Assembly (NCBI GenBank): GCA_030429545.1
Contig: JAUIFF010000011.1
Location: 186,001 to 250,000 of the forward strand
DNA: 64,000 nucleotides
From: Polyangia bacterium
GTDB taxonomy: Bacteria > Myxococcota_A > Polyangia > Nannocystales > Nannocystaceae
Direction: 5' to 3'
Positions within the stretch are counted from its first letter, which is position 1; every line of letters starts with the position of its first letter. The translations under genes were made by a program, and so were the position numbers. The notes beneath the pieces were generated by a model. The model had not been told where the DNA came from, searched no databases, and saw nothing but the letters and a program-made list of their open reading frames with translations. Of the stretch, positions 16,767 to 26,800 are shown in pieces.

Positions 16767-19700
16767 ATGAAATTTTCGCGGTTGTTCACTCAGGAAAGCC
16801 AATCCCCCTATCAAGATATTGCCTTCGAGCAACGCACCTCCAAAATCTCAAATCCCGACGGCACCGTCGTATTTGAGGCCCGCGACATCCAAATCCCCAA
16901 GGGTTGGTCCCAGGTCGCGGTCGACATCATTGCCCAAAAGTACTTTCGCAAGGCCGGCGTCCCGGCTGCGCTCAAGCCCGTCCCCGAAAAGGGCGTGCCC
17001 GAGTGGCTGTGGCGCAGTGAGCCCGATACCGAGGCGCTCGCCAAACTACCCGAGGCCGAGCGCACCACCGGCGAACGCGACAGTCGCCAGGTGTTTCGCC
17101 GCTTAGCCGGGTGCTGGACCTACTGGGGTTGGAAGCACAGCTACTTCGACGACGAGGCTTCGGCAAAGGCGTTTTACGAAGAGCTCGTGACCATGCTGGC
17201 CAGCCAGCGCGTCGCCCCCAACAGCCCGCAGTGGTTCAACACCGGGCTGCACTGGGCCTACGGCATCACCGGGCCCGCCCAGGGGCACAGCTACTGCGAC
17301 GCCGAAACCGGTGAGGTCCGCCGCTCGCAAAACGCCTACGAGCGCCCGCAGCCCCACGCCTGCTTCATCCAATCGATCAACGACGACCTCGTCGGCGACA
17401 ACGGCATCATGGACCTTTGGGTCCGCGAAGCTCGGCTGTTCAAATACGGCTCGGGTACCGGCACCAACTTCTCCTCGCTGCGCGGCGAAGGCGAGCCCCT
17501 TTCGGGCGGCGGCCGTTCGTCCGGCCTGATGAGCTTTTTGCGAATCGGCGACCGGGCTGCCGGCGCGATCAAAAGCGGGGGCACCACCCGGCGCGCGGCC
17601 AAGATGGTCGTCGTCGATGTCGACCACCCCGACGTCGAAAAATTCATCGAGTGGAAGGTTATCGAAGAACAAAAAGTCGCCGCCCTGGTGACCGGTTCGA
17701 AGATGTGCAACCTCCATCTCAACCGCGTGGTTTCGGCCTGCCACGACCCCGAGCTCAACGCCGACGACCGCCTCAACGCGCGCAAAAACAAGGCCCTGCG
17801 CACGGCCATCAAGGGTGCCCGCAAGGTCGCGATTCCCGAGAGCTACATCCAGCGGACCATCGCCCTGGCCAAACAGGGAATTCGCGAAATCTCGTTTCGC
17901 GAGTACGACACCAACTGGGACTCCGATGCATATTCAACGGTCTCGGGGCAAAACTCCAACAACTCGGTCCGCGTCAACGACGAGTTTTTGCGCGCGGTCG
18001 AGGACGACGGCACCTGGAACCTCATGCGCCGCACCGACGGCAAGGTCCACCGCACGGTTCGCGCCCGCGACCTGTGGAACAAAATCACCATGAGTGCGTG
18101 GGCCTGCGCCGATCCGGGCCTGCAGTTCGACACCACCATCAACGATTGGCACACCTGCCCGAGCGCCGGCCGGATCAACGCCAGCAACCCGTGTAGCGAG
18201 TACATGTTCCTCGACGACACGGCCTGCAACCTGGCCTCGCTCAACCTCATGAAGTACCGCAAAAAAGACGGTACGTTCGATGTCGAGGCCATCCGCTTTG
18301 CCTGCCGGATGTGGACCATGGTGCTCGAGATCTCGGTGCTGATGGCCCAGTTCCCGAGCGAAGAAATCGCCCGCCTCAGCTGGACCTACCGCACCCTCGG
18401 TTTGGGCTACGCCAACCTGGGCACCTACTTCATGGTCAGCGGGATCCCCTACGACTCGGCCGAGGCAGTCGGGATCTGTGGCGGCATCACGGCCCTCATG
18501 ACCGCGACCTCCTACGCGACCTCAGCCCAACTCGCGCGCGAGCACGGGCCGTTTGCTGCCTATGCAAACAACCGCGACGACATGCTCCGGGTGATTCGCA
18601 ACCACCGGCGCGCCGCCTACGGACGCCCGGCCAGCGACTACGAAAAACTCTCGATCGCCCCGCCCGGCATCGACCAACAGCAATGCCCCAAATACCTCCT
18701 GAGCGCCTGTCAGCAGGCCTGGGACGAGGCCCTGAGCCAGGGCGAGGAGCACGGCTACCGCAACGCCCAGGTCACCGTCATTGCCCCAACCGGCACCATC
18801 GGTCTGTTGATGGACTGCGACACCACCGGGATCGAGCCCGACTTTGCCCTGGTCAAGTTCAAAAAGCTCGCCGGCGGTGGCTACTTCAAGATCATCAACC
18901 AATCTGTCCCCGAGGCCCTGTCGCGGCTGGGCTACACCGAGACGCAAATCTCCGACATCGTCCGCTACTGCAAAGGTGCCGGCACCCTGGTCGGCAGCCC
19001 GCGGCTCACCCACGCCGACCTCAAGCGCAAGGGCTTTACCGACGAGGTCATCGCCAAGGTCGAAGGTGAGCTGGCCCAGGCCTTTGAAATCGGATTTGCC
19101 TTCAACCGCTACGTCCTCGGCGACAAATTTTGCCGCGAGACCTTGGGCCTAGGCGACGACCAGCTCAACGACCCCAGCTTCAACCTGCTAGAGCACCTCG
19201 GCTTCACCAGCGAAGACATCACCCGCGCCAACGACTTTGTCTGCGGCACCATGACGGTCGAGGGCGCCCCGCACCTCAAACCCGAGCACCTCCCGGTGTT
19301 TGACTGTGCAAATAAATGTGGCCGCTACGGCAAGCGCTACATCGCCCCGATGGCCCACGTGCGGATGATGGCCGCCGCCCAACCGTTTTTGTCGGGCGCC
19401 ATCTCCAAAACCATCAACATGCCCAGCGACGCACCCGTCGAGGATGTCGCCGAGCTCTACCTCGCCTCGTGGAAGTCGGCCCTCAAGGCCAACGCCCTGT
19501 ACCGCGACGGCAGCAAGCTCAGCCAGCCGCTGTCGGCCGCCCTCGACCTCGACGCCGAGGACTTTGAAGAGGACGGCGAGGCGCTGCACACCGGGCACCC
19601 CAAGGTCATCGAAAAGATCACCGAGAAGGTCGTCCACCGCTACCTCGCCCGCCGCCGCCGGATGCCCGATCGCCGGGCCGGCTACACCCAAAAAGCCACT

Positions 19701-20396
19701 ATCGGTGGCCACAAGGTGTATGTGCACACAGGTGAGTACAGCGACGGCACCCTAGGCGAGATGTTTATCGACATGCACAAGGAGGGCGCCGCCTTCCGCA
19801 GCCTGATGAACTGCTTTGCCATCGCCATCAGCCTCGGCCTGCAATACGGCGTCCCGCTCGAGGAATATGTCGAGGCCTTTGTCTTCACCCGGTTTGAGCC
19901 CAACGGCCCGGTTTCCGGCAACCCGCGGATCAAAAACTCGACCAGCATCATCGACTACATCTTCCGCGAGCTCGCCGTGACCTACCTAGGCCGCAACGAC
20001 CTCGCCCACGTCCAGCCCGAGGACCTCAAGCCCGACGCTGTGATCGCTACCCCGAAAAAGGGCGTCGACTACAAAGAAGAAGAAGTCGTCTCCGAGCGGA
20101 TCGTCACCCCTGGCCCGCTCAAGCTCAGCGTCGACGTGCCCCGTAGCAAGCACCTGCTGTTTGGCAAAAAATCACCGATCGAAGTCGAAGATCGTACCGC
20201 CGCCGCAGCCGGTGGAGCCGTCGCAGCCGGCGGCAAAAAAGCCCGCCCGCGCGACACCGTGGCCGAGCAGGTCCGTGTGGCCCGTTTGCAGGGCTACGAG
20301 GGCGACGCCTGCAGCAGTTGCGGCAGCTTCACCATGGTCCGCAACGGTTCGTGCCTGAAGTGCGTCACCTGTGGGGCGACCAGCGGCTGTTCCTAA
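16767..20396 (+). CDS. nrdJ: Class II (adenosylcobalamin-dependent) ribonucleoside-diphosphate reductase
   Basis: Makes deoxyribonucleotides using a B12-derived radical, in the cytosol. The 1209-residue length matches the large NrdJ type. The 10-stranded barrel motif NPCSEY carries Asn474, Cys476 and Glu478, corresponding to the N-x-C-x-E of the reductase active site. A phosphate/substrate loop APTGTIGLLMDCDTTGIEPD lies in the middle. The C-terminus has CSSCGSFTMVRNGSCLKC and CGATSGCS, a zinc-ribbon plus redox-cysteine tail typical of this class. No small subunit (nrdB/nrdF) is adjacent, as expected. Paired NrdR-like boxes lie upstream and a strong terminator follows. The start has GGAG at good spacing. 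Confidence 0.97.
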   Translation: MKFSRLFTQESQSPYQDIAFEQRTSKISNPDGTVVFEARDIQIPKGWSQVAVDIIAQKYFRKAGVPAALKPVPEKGVPEWLWRSEPDTEALAKLPEAERTTGERDSRQVFRRLAGCWTYWGWKHSYFDDEASAKAFYEELVTMLASQRVAPNSPQWFNTGLHWAYGITGPAQGHSYCDAETGEVRRSQNAYERPQPHACFIQSINDDLVGDNGIMDLWVREARLFKYGSGTGTNFSSLRGEGEPLSGGGRSSGLMSFLRIGDRAAGAIKSGGTTRRAAKMVVVDVDHPDVEKFIEWKVIEEQKVAALVTGSKMCNLHLNRVVSACHDPELNADDRLNARKNKALRTAIKGARKVAIPESYIQRTIALAKQGIREISFREYDTNWDSDAYSTVSGQNSNNSVRVNDEFLRAVEDDGTWNLMRRTDGKVHRTVRARDLWNKITMSAWACADPGLQFDTTINDWHTCPSAGRINASNPCSEYMFLDDTACNLASLNLMKYRKKDGTFDVEAIRFACRMWTMVLEISVLMAQFPSEEIARLSWTYRTLGLGYANLGTYFMVSGIPYDSAEAVGICGGITALMTATSYATSAQLAREHGPFAAYANNRDDMLRVIRNHRRAAYGRPASDYEKLSIAPPGIDQQQCPKYLLSACQQAWDEALSQGEEHGYRNAQVTVIAPTGTIGLLMDCDTTGIEPDFALVKFKKLAGGGYFKIINQSVPEALSRLGYTETQISDIVRYCKGAGTLVGSPRLTHADLKRKGFTDEVIAKVEGELAQAFEIGFAFNRYVLGDKFCRETLGLGDDQLNDPSFNLLEHLGFTSEDITRANDFVCGTMTVEGAPHLKPEHLPVFDCANKCGRYGKRYIAPMAHVRMMAAAQPFLSGAISKTINMPSDAPVEDVAELYLASWKSALKANALYRDGSKLSQPLSAALDLDAEDFEEDGEALHTGHPKVIEKITEKVVHRYLARRRRMPDRRAGYTQKATIGGHKVYVHTGEYSDGTLGEMFIDMHKEGAAFRSLMNCFAIAISLGLQYGVPLEEYVEAFVFTRFEPNGPVSGNPRIKNSTSIIDYIFRELAVTYLGRNDLAHVQPEDLKPDAVIATPKKGVDYKEEEVVSERIVTPGPLKLSVDVPRSKHLLFGKKSPIEVEDRTAAAAGGAVAAGGKKARPRDTVAEQVRVARLQGYEGDACSSCGSFTMVRNGSCLKCVTCGATSGCS

Positions 20397-20433
20397 AGTT
20401 CCTTGTATTTGCATCCTGTTTGAGGCAGCACGC

Positions 20434-20461
20434 GGGGGCCCCGATTATTGTAGGGGCCCCC
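20434..20461 (+). terminator. Rho-independent terminator after nrdJ
   Basis: GGGGGCCCC and GGGGCCCCC form a perfect 9-bp G+C stem around a ten-base loop, followed by CTTTTTATTT. It lies 37 bases after the nrdJ stop. Confidence 0.92.
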
Positions 20462-20569
20462 TTTTTATTTGTGGCATGCCGAGCAAACACCGTAGACACA
20501 AGCGCTCTACCGCGTCACGCCTCAACAACCTGCACTTTCGAGCATCCTCGCCGTGCTACCCTGAAAGCG

Positions 20570-22126
20570 ATGCTCCGGTGGTGCTTTGTCCTCGCGCTTG
20601 TCCTCGCCGGCTGCCAGGCCGGGAACTCGTCAACGGCCAGTGACACAACCTCATCGGACCCCAGCGAATCGTCGGGTGCGCAGACAACCGACGGGCAGGG
20701 TTCGAGCTCGACGGCAAACACATCCGCAGACGCGAGCACGGACGAACCGAGCACGGACCCGTCGACATCTGCATCGACACAAGGGCCAACCACCGACACC
20801 TCCGCGACGACTGCTGGCTCTGGCGAGCCAACAACTGGATCCACGGACGACCCAACCCAGGGTTCGACCCAAACCGGTGACCCCAGCGATACCGACGGAA
20901 CTGACGGGACCGAGGGCACCGACACCAGCGAGACCACAGACGCAACCACCGGCGACCTGCCCCCCGAACCCATCACTGGCCTCATCACCGACGAAAACCG
21001 CCACCACGACACCATGTTTGGTGGCTGGGGCCCACACCTGCGCGGGTTGATGCGTGCCTCCGACAACACCCTGTGGTTTCCGGTCGATGCCGGGCCAGAT
21101 GTCTATACAAATTCCGCGATTCGCTACTTCCACCAACCCGACGATGAATGGGTCGAAGTGACGTCGCAGCCGCACACCGCCGGCATTCAACAAAACGCTG
21201 CCAGTGTGATGCTCGGCGACACTATCTACACCTACGGCGTCAACATCTCGCAGAACTTCTTGGAGGAGTGCTACCTCAACACCAACACCCTACAAAAGGC
21301 CTGTAATGCCATCCTGATTAGCAACCAGGTCTACACCACGCCGCCTTCGTCGAACTATGTCGGGGCCGCGGCCGAGCAGGACCAAACCCGGGTGGTGTGG
21401 TGGACCCGGGTCGGTGCCAACGGTGGTGAGGGTGATTGGCGATACACCTATAATTTTGGCGGCGGCTGGAATGGCCCGGTTGTGGTGCCGCTTGCTGGCG
21501 GCAACGACTTTGCCTACGTCCACGCGGCCTTCACCACACCGGGGGCGATCGCTCTGGTCGGCCAGACCTACTACGGGCAATATCCCGACGGCACCTACGG
21601 CGCGGCGGTGGCAAGCTTCTCCCTCGGGCAGGTCCCCACACTCATCGACCTTGAGTCGGGCGAGCTGGGGGTTGCGATGATCTCGAGTGCCGACCTATGG
21701 GTCGACCGCCAAAGCGGGGCACAACATGTACTCGCCCGCGACGACCAGGGTGGTGTGCGTTATTACTTTTTGCCACCGGGCGAACAGTGGCAGGCAAACA
21801 ACTTGCCTCTACATGGTTTTGCTAGCACCTACCGCGCCCGGTTTGTCCGCGCCCAAGACGACCTCTGGATCGCCCGCGGAGACCCAGAAGGGGGCGTTGA
21901 CATGCTCCGTGTGCCAGGTGCCGACCCGGCCACGGCAATCCCGTGGGAGCTCGCCGAATCCCTCGTGATAAGCCCGGAAGGCCCGGGCTTTGCCCCGCCG
22001 TCGGCGATCTATGTCGAGAGCGACAGCTACCAAACCATGCCAGTAACTGCCCTCAACCTCGCCTACTGCGGGGTCTATCAACAGGCTGACAACGAGATTT
22101 GGTGGGCGACCCTTGTGTCCGATTAA
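20570..22126 (+). CDS. Lipoprotein with Ser/Thr-rich stalk and beta-rich ectodomain
   Basis: A 518-residue surface lipoprotein. MLRWCFVLALVLAGC is a signal peptide with lipobox LAGC (Cys15). Residues about 17-135 are a Thr/Ser/Asp/Gly stalk, a pattern common in myxobacterial lipoproteins. The remaining roughly 380 residues contain repeated Trp/Tyr/Gly-rich blocks such as VVWWTRVGANGGEGDWRYTY and DLWIARGDPEGGVDMLRV, suggesting a beta-propeller or similar repeat fold; no family is named with confidence. The ATG at 20570 is chosen because the signal peptide begins there; the longer open frame runs through the nrdJ terminator. Confidence 0.85.
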   Translation: MLRWCFVLALVLAGCQAGNSSTASDTTSSDPSESSGAQTTDGQGSSSTANTSADASTDEPSTDPSTSASTQGPTTDTSATTAGSGEPTTGSTDDPTQGSTQTGDPSDTDGTDGTEGTDTSETTDATTGDLPPEPITGLITDENRHHDTMFGGWGPHLRGLMRASDNTLWFPVDAGPDVYTNSAIRYFHQPDDEWVEVTSQPHTAGIQQNAASVMLGDTIYTYGVNISQNFLEECYLNTNTLQKACNAILISNQVYTTPPSSNYVGAAAEQDQTRVVWWTRVGANGGEGDWRYTYNFGGGWNGPVVVPLAGGNDFAYVHAAFTTPGAIALVGQTYYGQYPDGTYGAAVASFSLGQVPTLIDLESGELGVAMISSADLWVDRQSGAQHVLARDDQGGVRYYFLPPGEQWQANNLPLHGFASTYRARFVRAQDDLWIARGDPEGGVDMLRVPGADPATAIPWELAESLVISPEGPGFAPPSAIYVESDSYQTMPVTALNLAYCGVYQQADNEIWWATLVSD

Positions 22127-22292
22127 ATCCGTTGAGCACCCGGGCAAGTTCACAGCTCTCAGACTCAGATTCGATGCATAAACAACCACCGAGCAACGCT
22201 CGACAATTCGTACGGCGTCACTCGGTGCCGCGGTGATGCGCGGCGTCGACCCTGAAGGGATCAATCCGTCGCGGCACTCCGGGCTCGGTGGG

Positions 22293-23741
22293 CTAGTGAA
22301 CTGAAAACGCGAGCTCGTACAGCGAGTCTTCGTCCTCGTTGAGCACCCGGACAAACCCACCGTATTCTCTGTTGATCAACTCGACACCGTCCATGTCGAC
22401 TTCGAGTTTACCGAGGATATCGTCACCCGAGCCCGAGTCATACTCCATGAGTGTAATTGCAACTTTTCCCCGGCCGGTGGCCTGGATCGGTCGCTTGAGG
22501 TCGACCCAGCCGTCGTTGGGGTGGGTCGACCTGTATTTGCCATCGGGCCACAGCTTTTGCCCGTTTCCGTAAAAATACAGATCGTCGGGCTCGCGGTCTT
22601 TGTCGATCAAAATCGCCGTTGCAGAGGCACTCATAATCATCAGTCCAGATAGTGCGATGCCCTTGCCGACAGGTGTCGAAAACAGCCCCGTGCCGGCGAG
22701 GTCGATGAGCGCCTGACCAACGCCGACCATGCTCGCCGCGAGATCGGTGTGAATGCCGGTGGCTGGCCGAAGGCACCGAAATTGATGTATCGACAACGTA
22801 TAATTTTGGTCGCTGCGACCGTAGGTCACGTCCCGGACAAACGCCCAGTTTTGGATGAGATCGTCTGGCCCCGTGATCAACGAGAAACCCTCCCATGACC
22901 GGGGCTCCGGCGCACTCGCGCGAACATCCCCATCGCGGTTGGCTGTGATGAACTTGCCGTGGGCACCGCGGAAAAACACCTTGTCCTGGCGCAACACCGG
23001 CCCCGACTTGGTACTGCCATCGCCACGGGTGACGACAAAGCGCTCCCATCCCTTGATGTGTTGCACCTTGTGGTTGAGGTCGCCACCTGGTTGGGCAGAC
23101 AGGTGCGTACCGTGGTGGGTGCGGATCGCAACCTCATCGCCATAACTCAACACCCCGTTGGTCGAACCGTCCGGGCGCACGAGCGTGAACGTCTCCCAAC
23201 TTTTGATGTGCCCGGCGGTCCCCATCGAGCCGTCGCTATGGGCCATCGCATAGGCATCGTGGTGTGTCTCAAATGCTAGCTTCTCGCCGTACTCGACCAA
23301 CTCCCCGACCACCCAGCGTTGCGCTGACGACTTGTTCCACCCGTACTGGATGATCTTTGGGCCATCACCACCCTGGGCATCGAGTACTTTTTCGGAATGC
23401 TGGGCGACGATCCGAAACGTCCCGTCCTCGAGCTGTTGGAATTCCCAAAGTTGGTGGGCAGCGGCGCTGTTGTGCGGCCCGTAGCACAGCACCTTGGCGC
23501 TGTTGTCCTTCGATGCGCCGCTTACATCGAATACCCATTTTTGGTCGTGGCGACGGATATGGACCTTCCGAGTCAATTCCCCAGGAACATTGCTGATACA
23601 CCATATTTGCTCAGCAGTTCCCGACCATGCCTGGAGATGGAGCTGTGTTCCCTGGGCACCTCCGGTAACGACTCGCCCGTCCTTGGCAAATACAATGGCG
23701 AGGGGGCGATTTCTCCGAAATATCCTGCTTCTATTTCCCAT
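22293..23741 (-). CDS. Multi-domain lectin: ricin-B-type plus fascin-like beta-trefoil, membrane segment and C2-like tail
   Basis: A 482-residue protein without an obvious signal peptide. Residues about 20-150 hold ricin-type QxW patterns (TAEQIWCI, AAHQLWEF, SSAQRWVV). Residues about 155-300 repeat a fascin-like unit, for example HHGTHLSAQPGG and AHGKFITANRDG each followed by a SWE or GWE aromatic motif. A glycine/alanine-rich hydrophobic segment lies near residues 345-375. The C-terminus (KVAITLMEYDSGSGDDILGK) resembles the calcium-loop region of C2 domains. Carbohydrate plus membrane binding suggests an effector or adhesin acting on other cells, but this is inference. A bidirectional terminator separates its region from the downstream end of the activase gene. 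Confidence 0.7.
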   Translation of the reverse strand: MGNRSRIFRRNRPLAIVFAKDGRVVTGGAQGTQLHLQAWSGTAEQIWCISNVPGELTRKVHIRRHDQKWVFDVSGASKDNSAKVLCYGPHNSAAAHQLWEFQQLEDGTFRIVAQHSEKVLDAQGGDGPKIIQYGWNKSSAQRWVVGELVEYGEKLAFETHHDAYAMAHSDGSMGTAGHIKSWETFTLVRPDGSTNGVLSYGDEVAIRTHHGTHLSAQPGGDLNHKVQHIKGWERFVVTRGDGSTKSGPVLRQDKVFFRGAHGKFITANRDGDVRASAPEPRSWEGFSLITGPDDLIQNWAFVRDVTYGRSDQNYTLSIHQFRCLRPATGIHTDLAASMVGVGQALIDLAGTGLFSTPVGKGIALSGLMIMSASATAILIDKDREPDDLYFYGNGQKLWPDGKYRSTHPNDGWVDLKRPIQATGRGKVAITLMEYDSGSGDDILGKLEVDMDGVELINREYGGFVRVLNEDEDSLYELAFSVH

Positions 23742-23807
23742 CCCCTAGGTATACGCGTTGCCCACACCCAATGACACTGCATTTAAGGACATGTCTAAAT
23801 GAACATA

Positions 23808-23829
23808 AGCCCGGCCGAATGGCCGGGCT
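23808..23829. terminator. Hairpin terminator between the lectin gene start and activase gene end
   Basis: AGCCCGGCC and GGCCGGGCT pair perfectly around GAAT. It lies 21 bp past the activase stop on the minus strand, so it most likely ends that transcript; the trailing T content is modest. Confidence 0.7.
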
Positions 23830-23849
23830 CGTTTTGCAACCAGCTTAGG

Positions 23850-26800
23850 TTAGCGGCTGACGGAAGCCGAAGCTACCGCGCGTTTCAACCCCGCGGCCTT
23901 GAGCAACACATCTGGTCGGCTCGCTTCCTCAGCCGACAACCGGGCCCTCGCAGCTTCGAGCTTGCGCATGAGCGTGCTTTGGTACTCGGCCAACCGCTGC
24001 TCCACCCGTTGTTGAGCAGCCATGTTTTGGCGCATCTCCTCCTGGTAGCGCTTGAGGAAGTAACCGATGGTCTCAATCCGAATCCGAATCGAGCCTGTCG
24101 GTTTGTTCTCGTCGATGTCTTTGAACGAGAAGTACGGCGTCCCCGAGTTTTCGATGATTTCCTCGATCACCGTGTAAATCGGCGCGTCGTGGCCACACTT
24201 GAAGCTCGACAGCTCTAATGCCACCAAGTTGGGATGACGCGCGGTGAACTTGGCGGCCCACACCTTTTGGTTGGTGTTTTCGCTGTAGCTGTTCTTCCAG
24301 ACATCTCGGATATCGTACGGATCTTCGATGTAGCCGGCGGCAATGTCCGCGGCAAACAGCGGGTCGACGATGTCGCGGTCGAGCGGCAGTGATTGTACAG
24401 TCAACACTGGATACCCGAGTTTTTGCAGCTCGTCGGGGATCTCGTGACACATGCCCGGGTCGTTGTGGTAGGGGCGGGCCAGCAAGACCACACCGATCCG
24501 TTGCTCGCGCTCGAGCTCCTCAATGATGGCCCGGCCGTCGTTGCGGTGATTGACGAAAAACAGGTCCTGGGCCTTGAAGCCCTCGTCCACGGCCCGACGG
24601 TTCTCCTCTTCGGAGAGACCTAGGTCGTCCTTGAAGTAGTTGTACATCTGGCGCTCGCACAGGCGGCGCTCTTGCATCTGCACAAATGGCACAAGCAGTT
24701 TGGTGCCCTTTTTGGCAAAGATGTCTTCTTCCTTGGTGAACGCGGCCTTGGTCGTATCGGCCGAGCCAACCACCGTCGGACAGGCACGGTGCCCGACCGA
24801 GCCGGTCAGCCACGACTCCATCGAGTCGACCTGGGGAAACACCACCAAGTCGAGCGGGCGGCGCTTGTGCTTGACCTCGAGCAGGTTGTGCATGTGGGCG
24901 ATGCACACCTTGGAGGGGAAACACGGGTCGATCGCCCCGCGCTTGGCCCCCTCTTTGTAGAGCTCCTCCGAGGTGAAGTCGGAGTACACGATATTCTTTG
25001 CAGGTACACCGAGTGCCTCAAAATAGGCGCTAAAAAACGGATTTTGCGAGTACTGGTTGAGCACCCGGGGAATCCCAATGCGCAGTCGCTCACGGCGTTC
25101 GATGAGCTCGATCCGGCGGTTACGGGCGGCGAGGGCCTGTTGCGCGCGTTGCGAGATCGCGGCACTTACGGCCAACTTGGCCGGCACTTTCTCAGCCACC
25201 GAGGCGGCCTTGCCGAGCAGCGACGCGACCTTTGGGCTGCGGTTGATGCGTTTGAGCAATCCACCGACCTTGCCCTCGTGATCGGCGAGGTTGGGCGGCA
25301 AGTCGACATGGTCGGGTACCAACTCGAGGCCGACATCTTCGACCTTGTCGGCGACCACCGGGGGCTTTTGGGCCTTCCAGATGTCCTTGGCTGCCCGGGC
25401 GGCCAGGTTGGGAAAGTCCTTTTTGAACTTGTCGAGCCCGCTTTTGATCTTGCGCATCGACTCGATGTCCTCGACCTCGCCCTTTTCGCAGGTGGCGATG
25501 ATCAGGCGCTTGGTCCCGATCGCCTCCTCGGGTTTGTCCTCGCGTTTGCGGATCTGCAGCAGCTGGCCCATCGCCATCCGCTGCTCGGCCTCCTGGGCCT
25601 TCATATCGAGGTCGACATCGATAAACGTCCGCAGGCACTTGTTTTTGCAAAAATAGCAACGCGTGCTCTCGTCGCGTTTTTGCCGAAAATCGATGCTCGG
25701 AACCTTCTCGAGGCCAATCCATTCGGTTGTATGACCAAGCTTTTGAACCTGCCGGCGGACCTCCAACGCGGCCCCGATCGCCCCCGACTCACCGCAGTGT
25801 TTGTGGACGATGACATCGGCTTCGAGGCCCTTGGGCTTGAACCGGCTTTGGATAAAGTCGACCTGGCTCTTGACCGCGGCGAGGTTGTGCTGGGTGCCAC
25901 CCTGCAACACAAACCGGCTGCCGAGTTTGGCGAGGTTCGGGATTTGGCTGACATACAACCAAATATTCTTGGGCAACACGTTGGCCAAACCAGCCATGAT
26001 TTCCTCGGGCGCCCAGCCCTGGCGCTGAAAGTCGACGATGTCCGACTGCATGAACACCGCGCAGCCGTAGCCAAACATCGGCATCGCCTGGGCCGAGAAG
26101 GCAAGCTCGGCGTAGTCGTAGACCGAGTGGCCAAACCCCTGGGCGGTGCTCTGCAAGAAGTAACCGTTGCCGGCCGAGCACTGGGTGTTGAGCTTGAAGT
26201 CTTTGACCTTGCCGTTTTTGAGAATGATGATTTTGATGTCCTGGCCACCGACGTCGCAGACGACATCGACCCCGTCGTAAAAGTGCAGGGCACTTTCGCA
26301 GTGGGCCACTGTTTCGACGATCGCGGCATCGGCTCGCAGCACGTCTTTGAGGATGTCCTTGGCGTAACCGGTTGTACCTACACCCAAAATCTCAAGGGTC
26401 GCGCCGGCGCCTTCGACCTGCTCCTGCAAGTCGGCCAGCAACTCCTTCGTGTCGACAATCGGATTGCCCTTGGACAGCTGGTAGACCTTGCGCAGCACGC
26501 TGCCGTCCTCGCCCAAAAGCACGGCCTTGGATGAGGTCGAACCGCCGTCGATGCCGATAAAGGCTCGTACGGTTTGGCCAGGCTCAAACGGTGCTGGTGT
26601 GAACTTTTCGGGGCGGTAATCCTCGAGAAAGTCTTTCAAATCCTCGGGCGATTTGCTCAGGCCCTTGCCCCCGGCCTTTTGCTTTTCGATCAGGCGACCT
26701 TCGGTGAGATACCACTCGAGCTTGGCGGTACCTGTATACACACCGACATTGTCGTCCTCGTCCTTGCCAAACTCGGCGGCGCCGATGGCCGCGTAGTACT

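Noticed and set aside
24672..26534. Long open plus-strand frame (620 codons) inside the activase gene
   Set aside because: It is exactly antisense to a protein with clear ASKHA motifs; long antisense frames are expected in G+C-rich genes.
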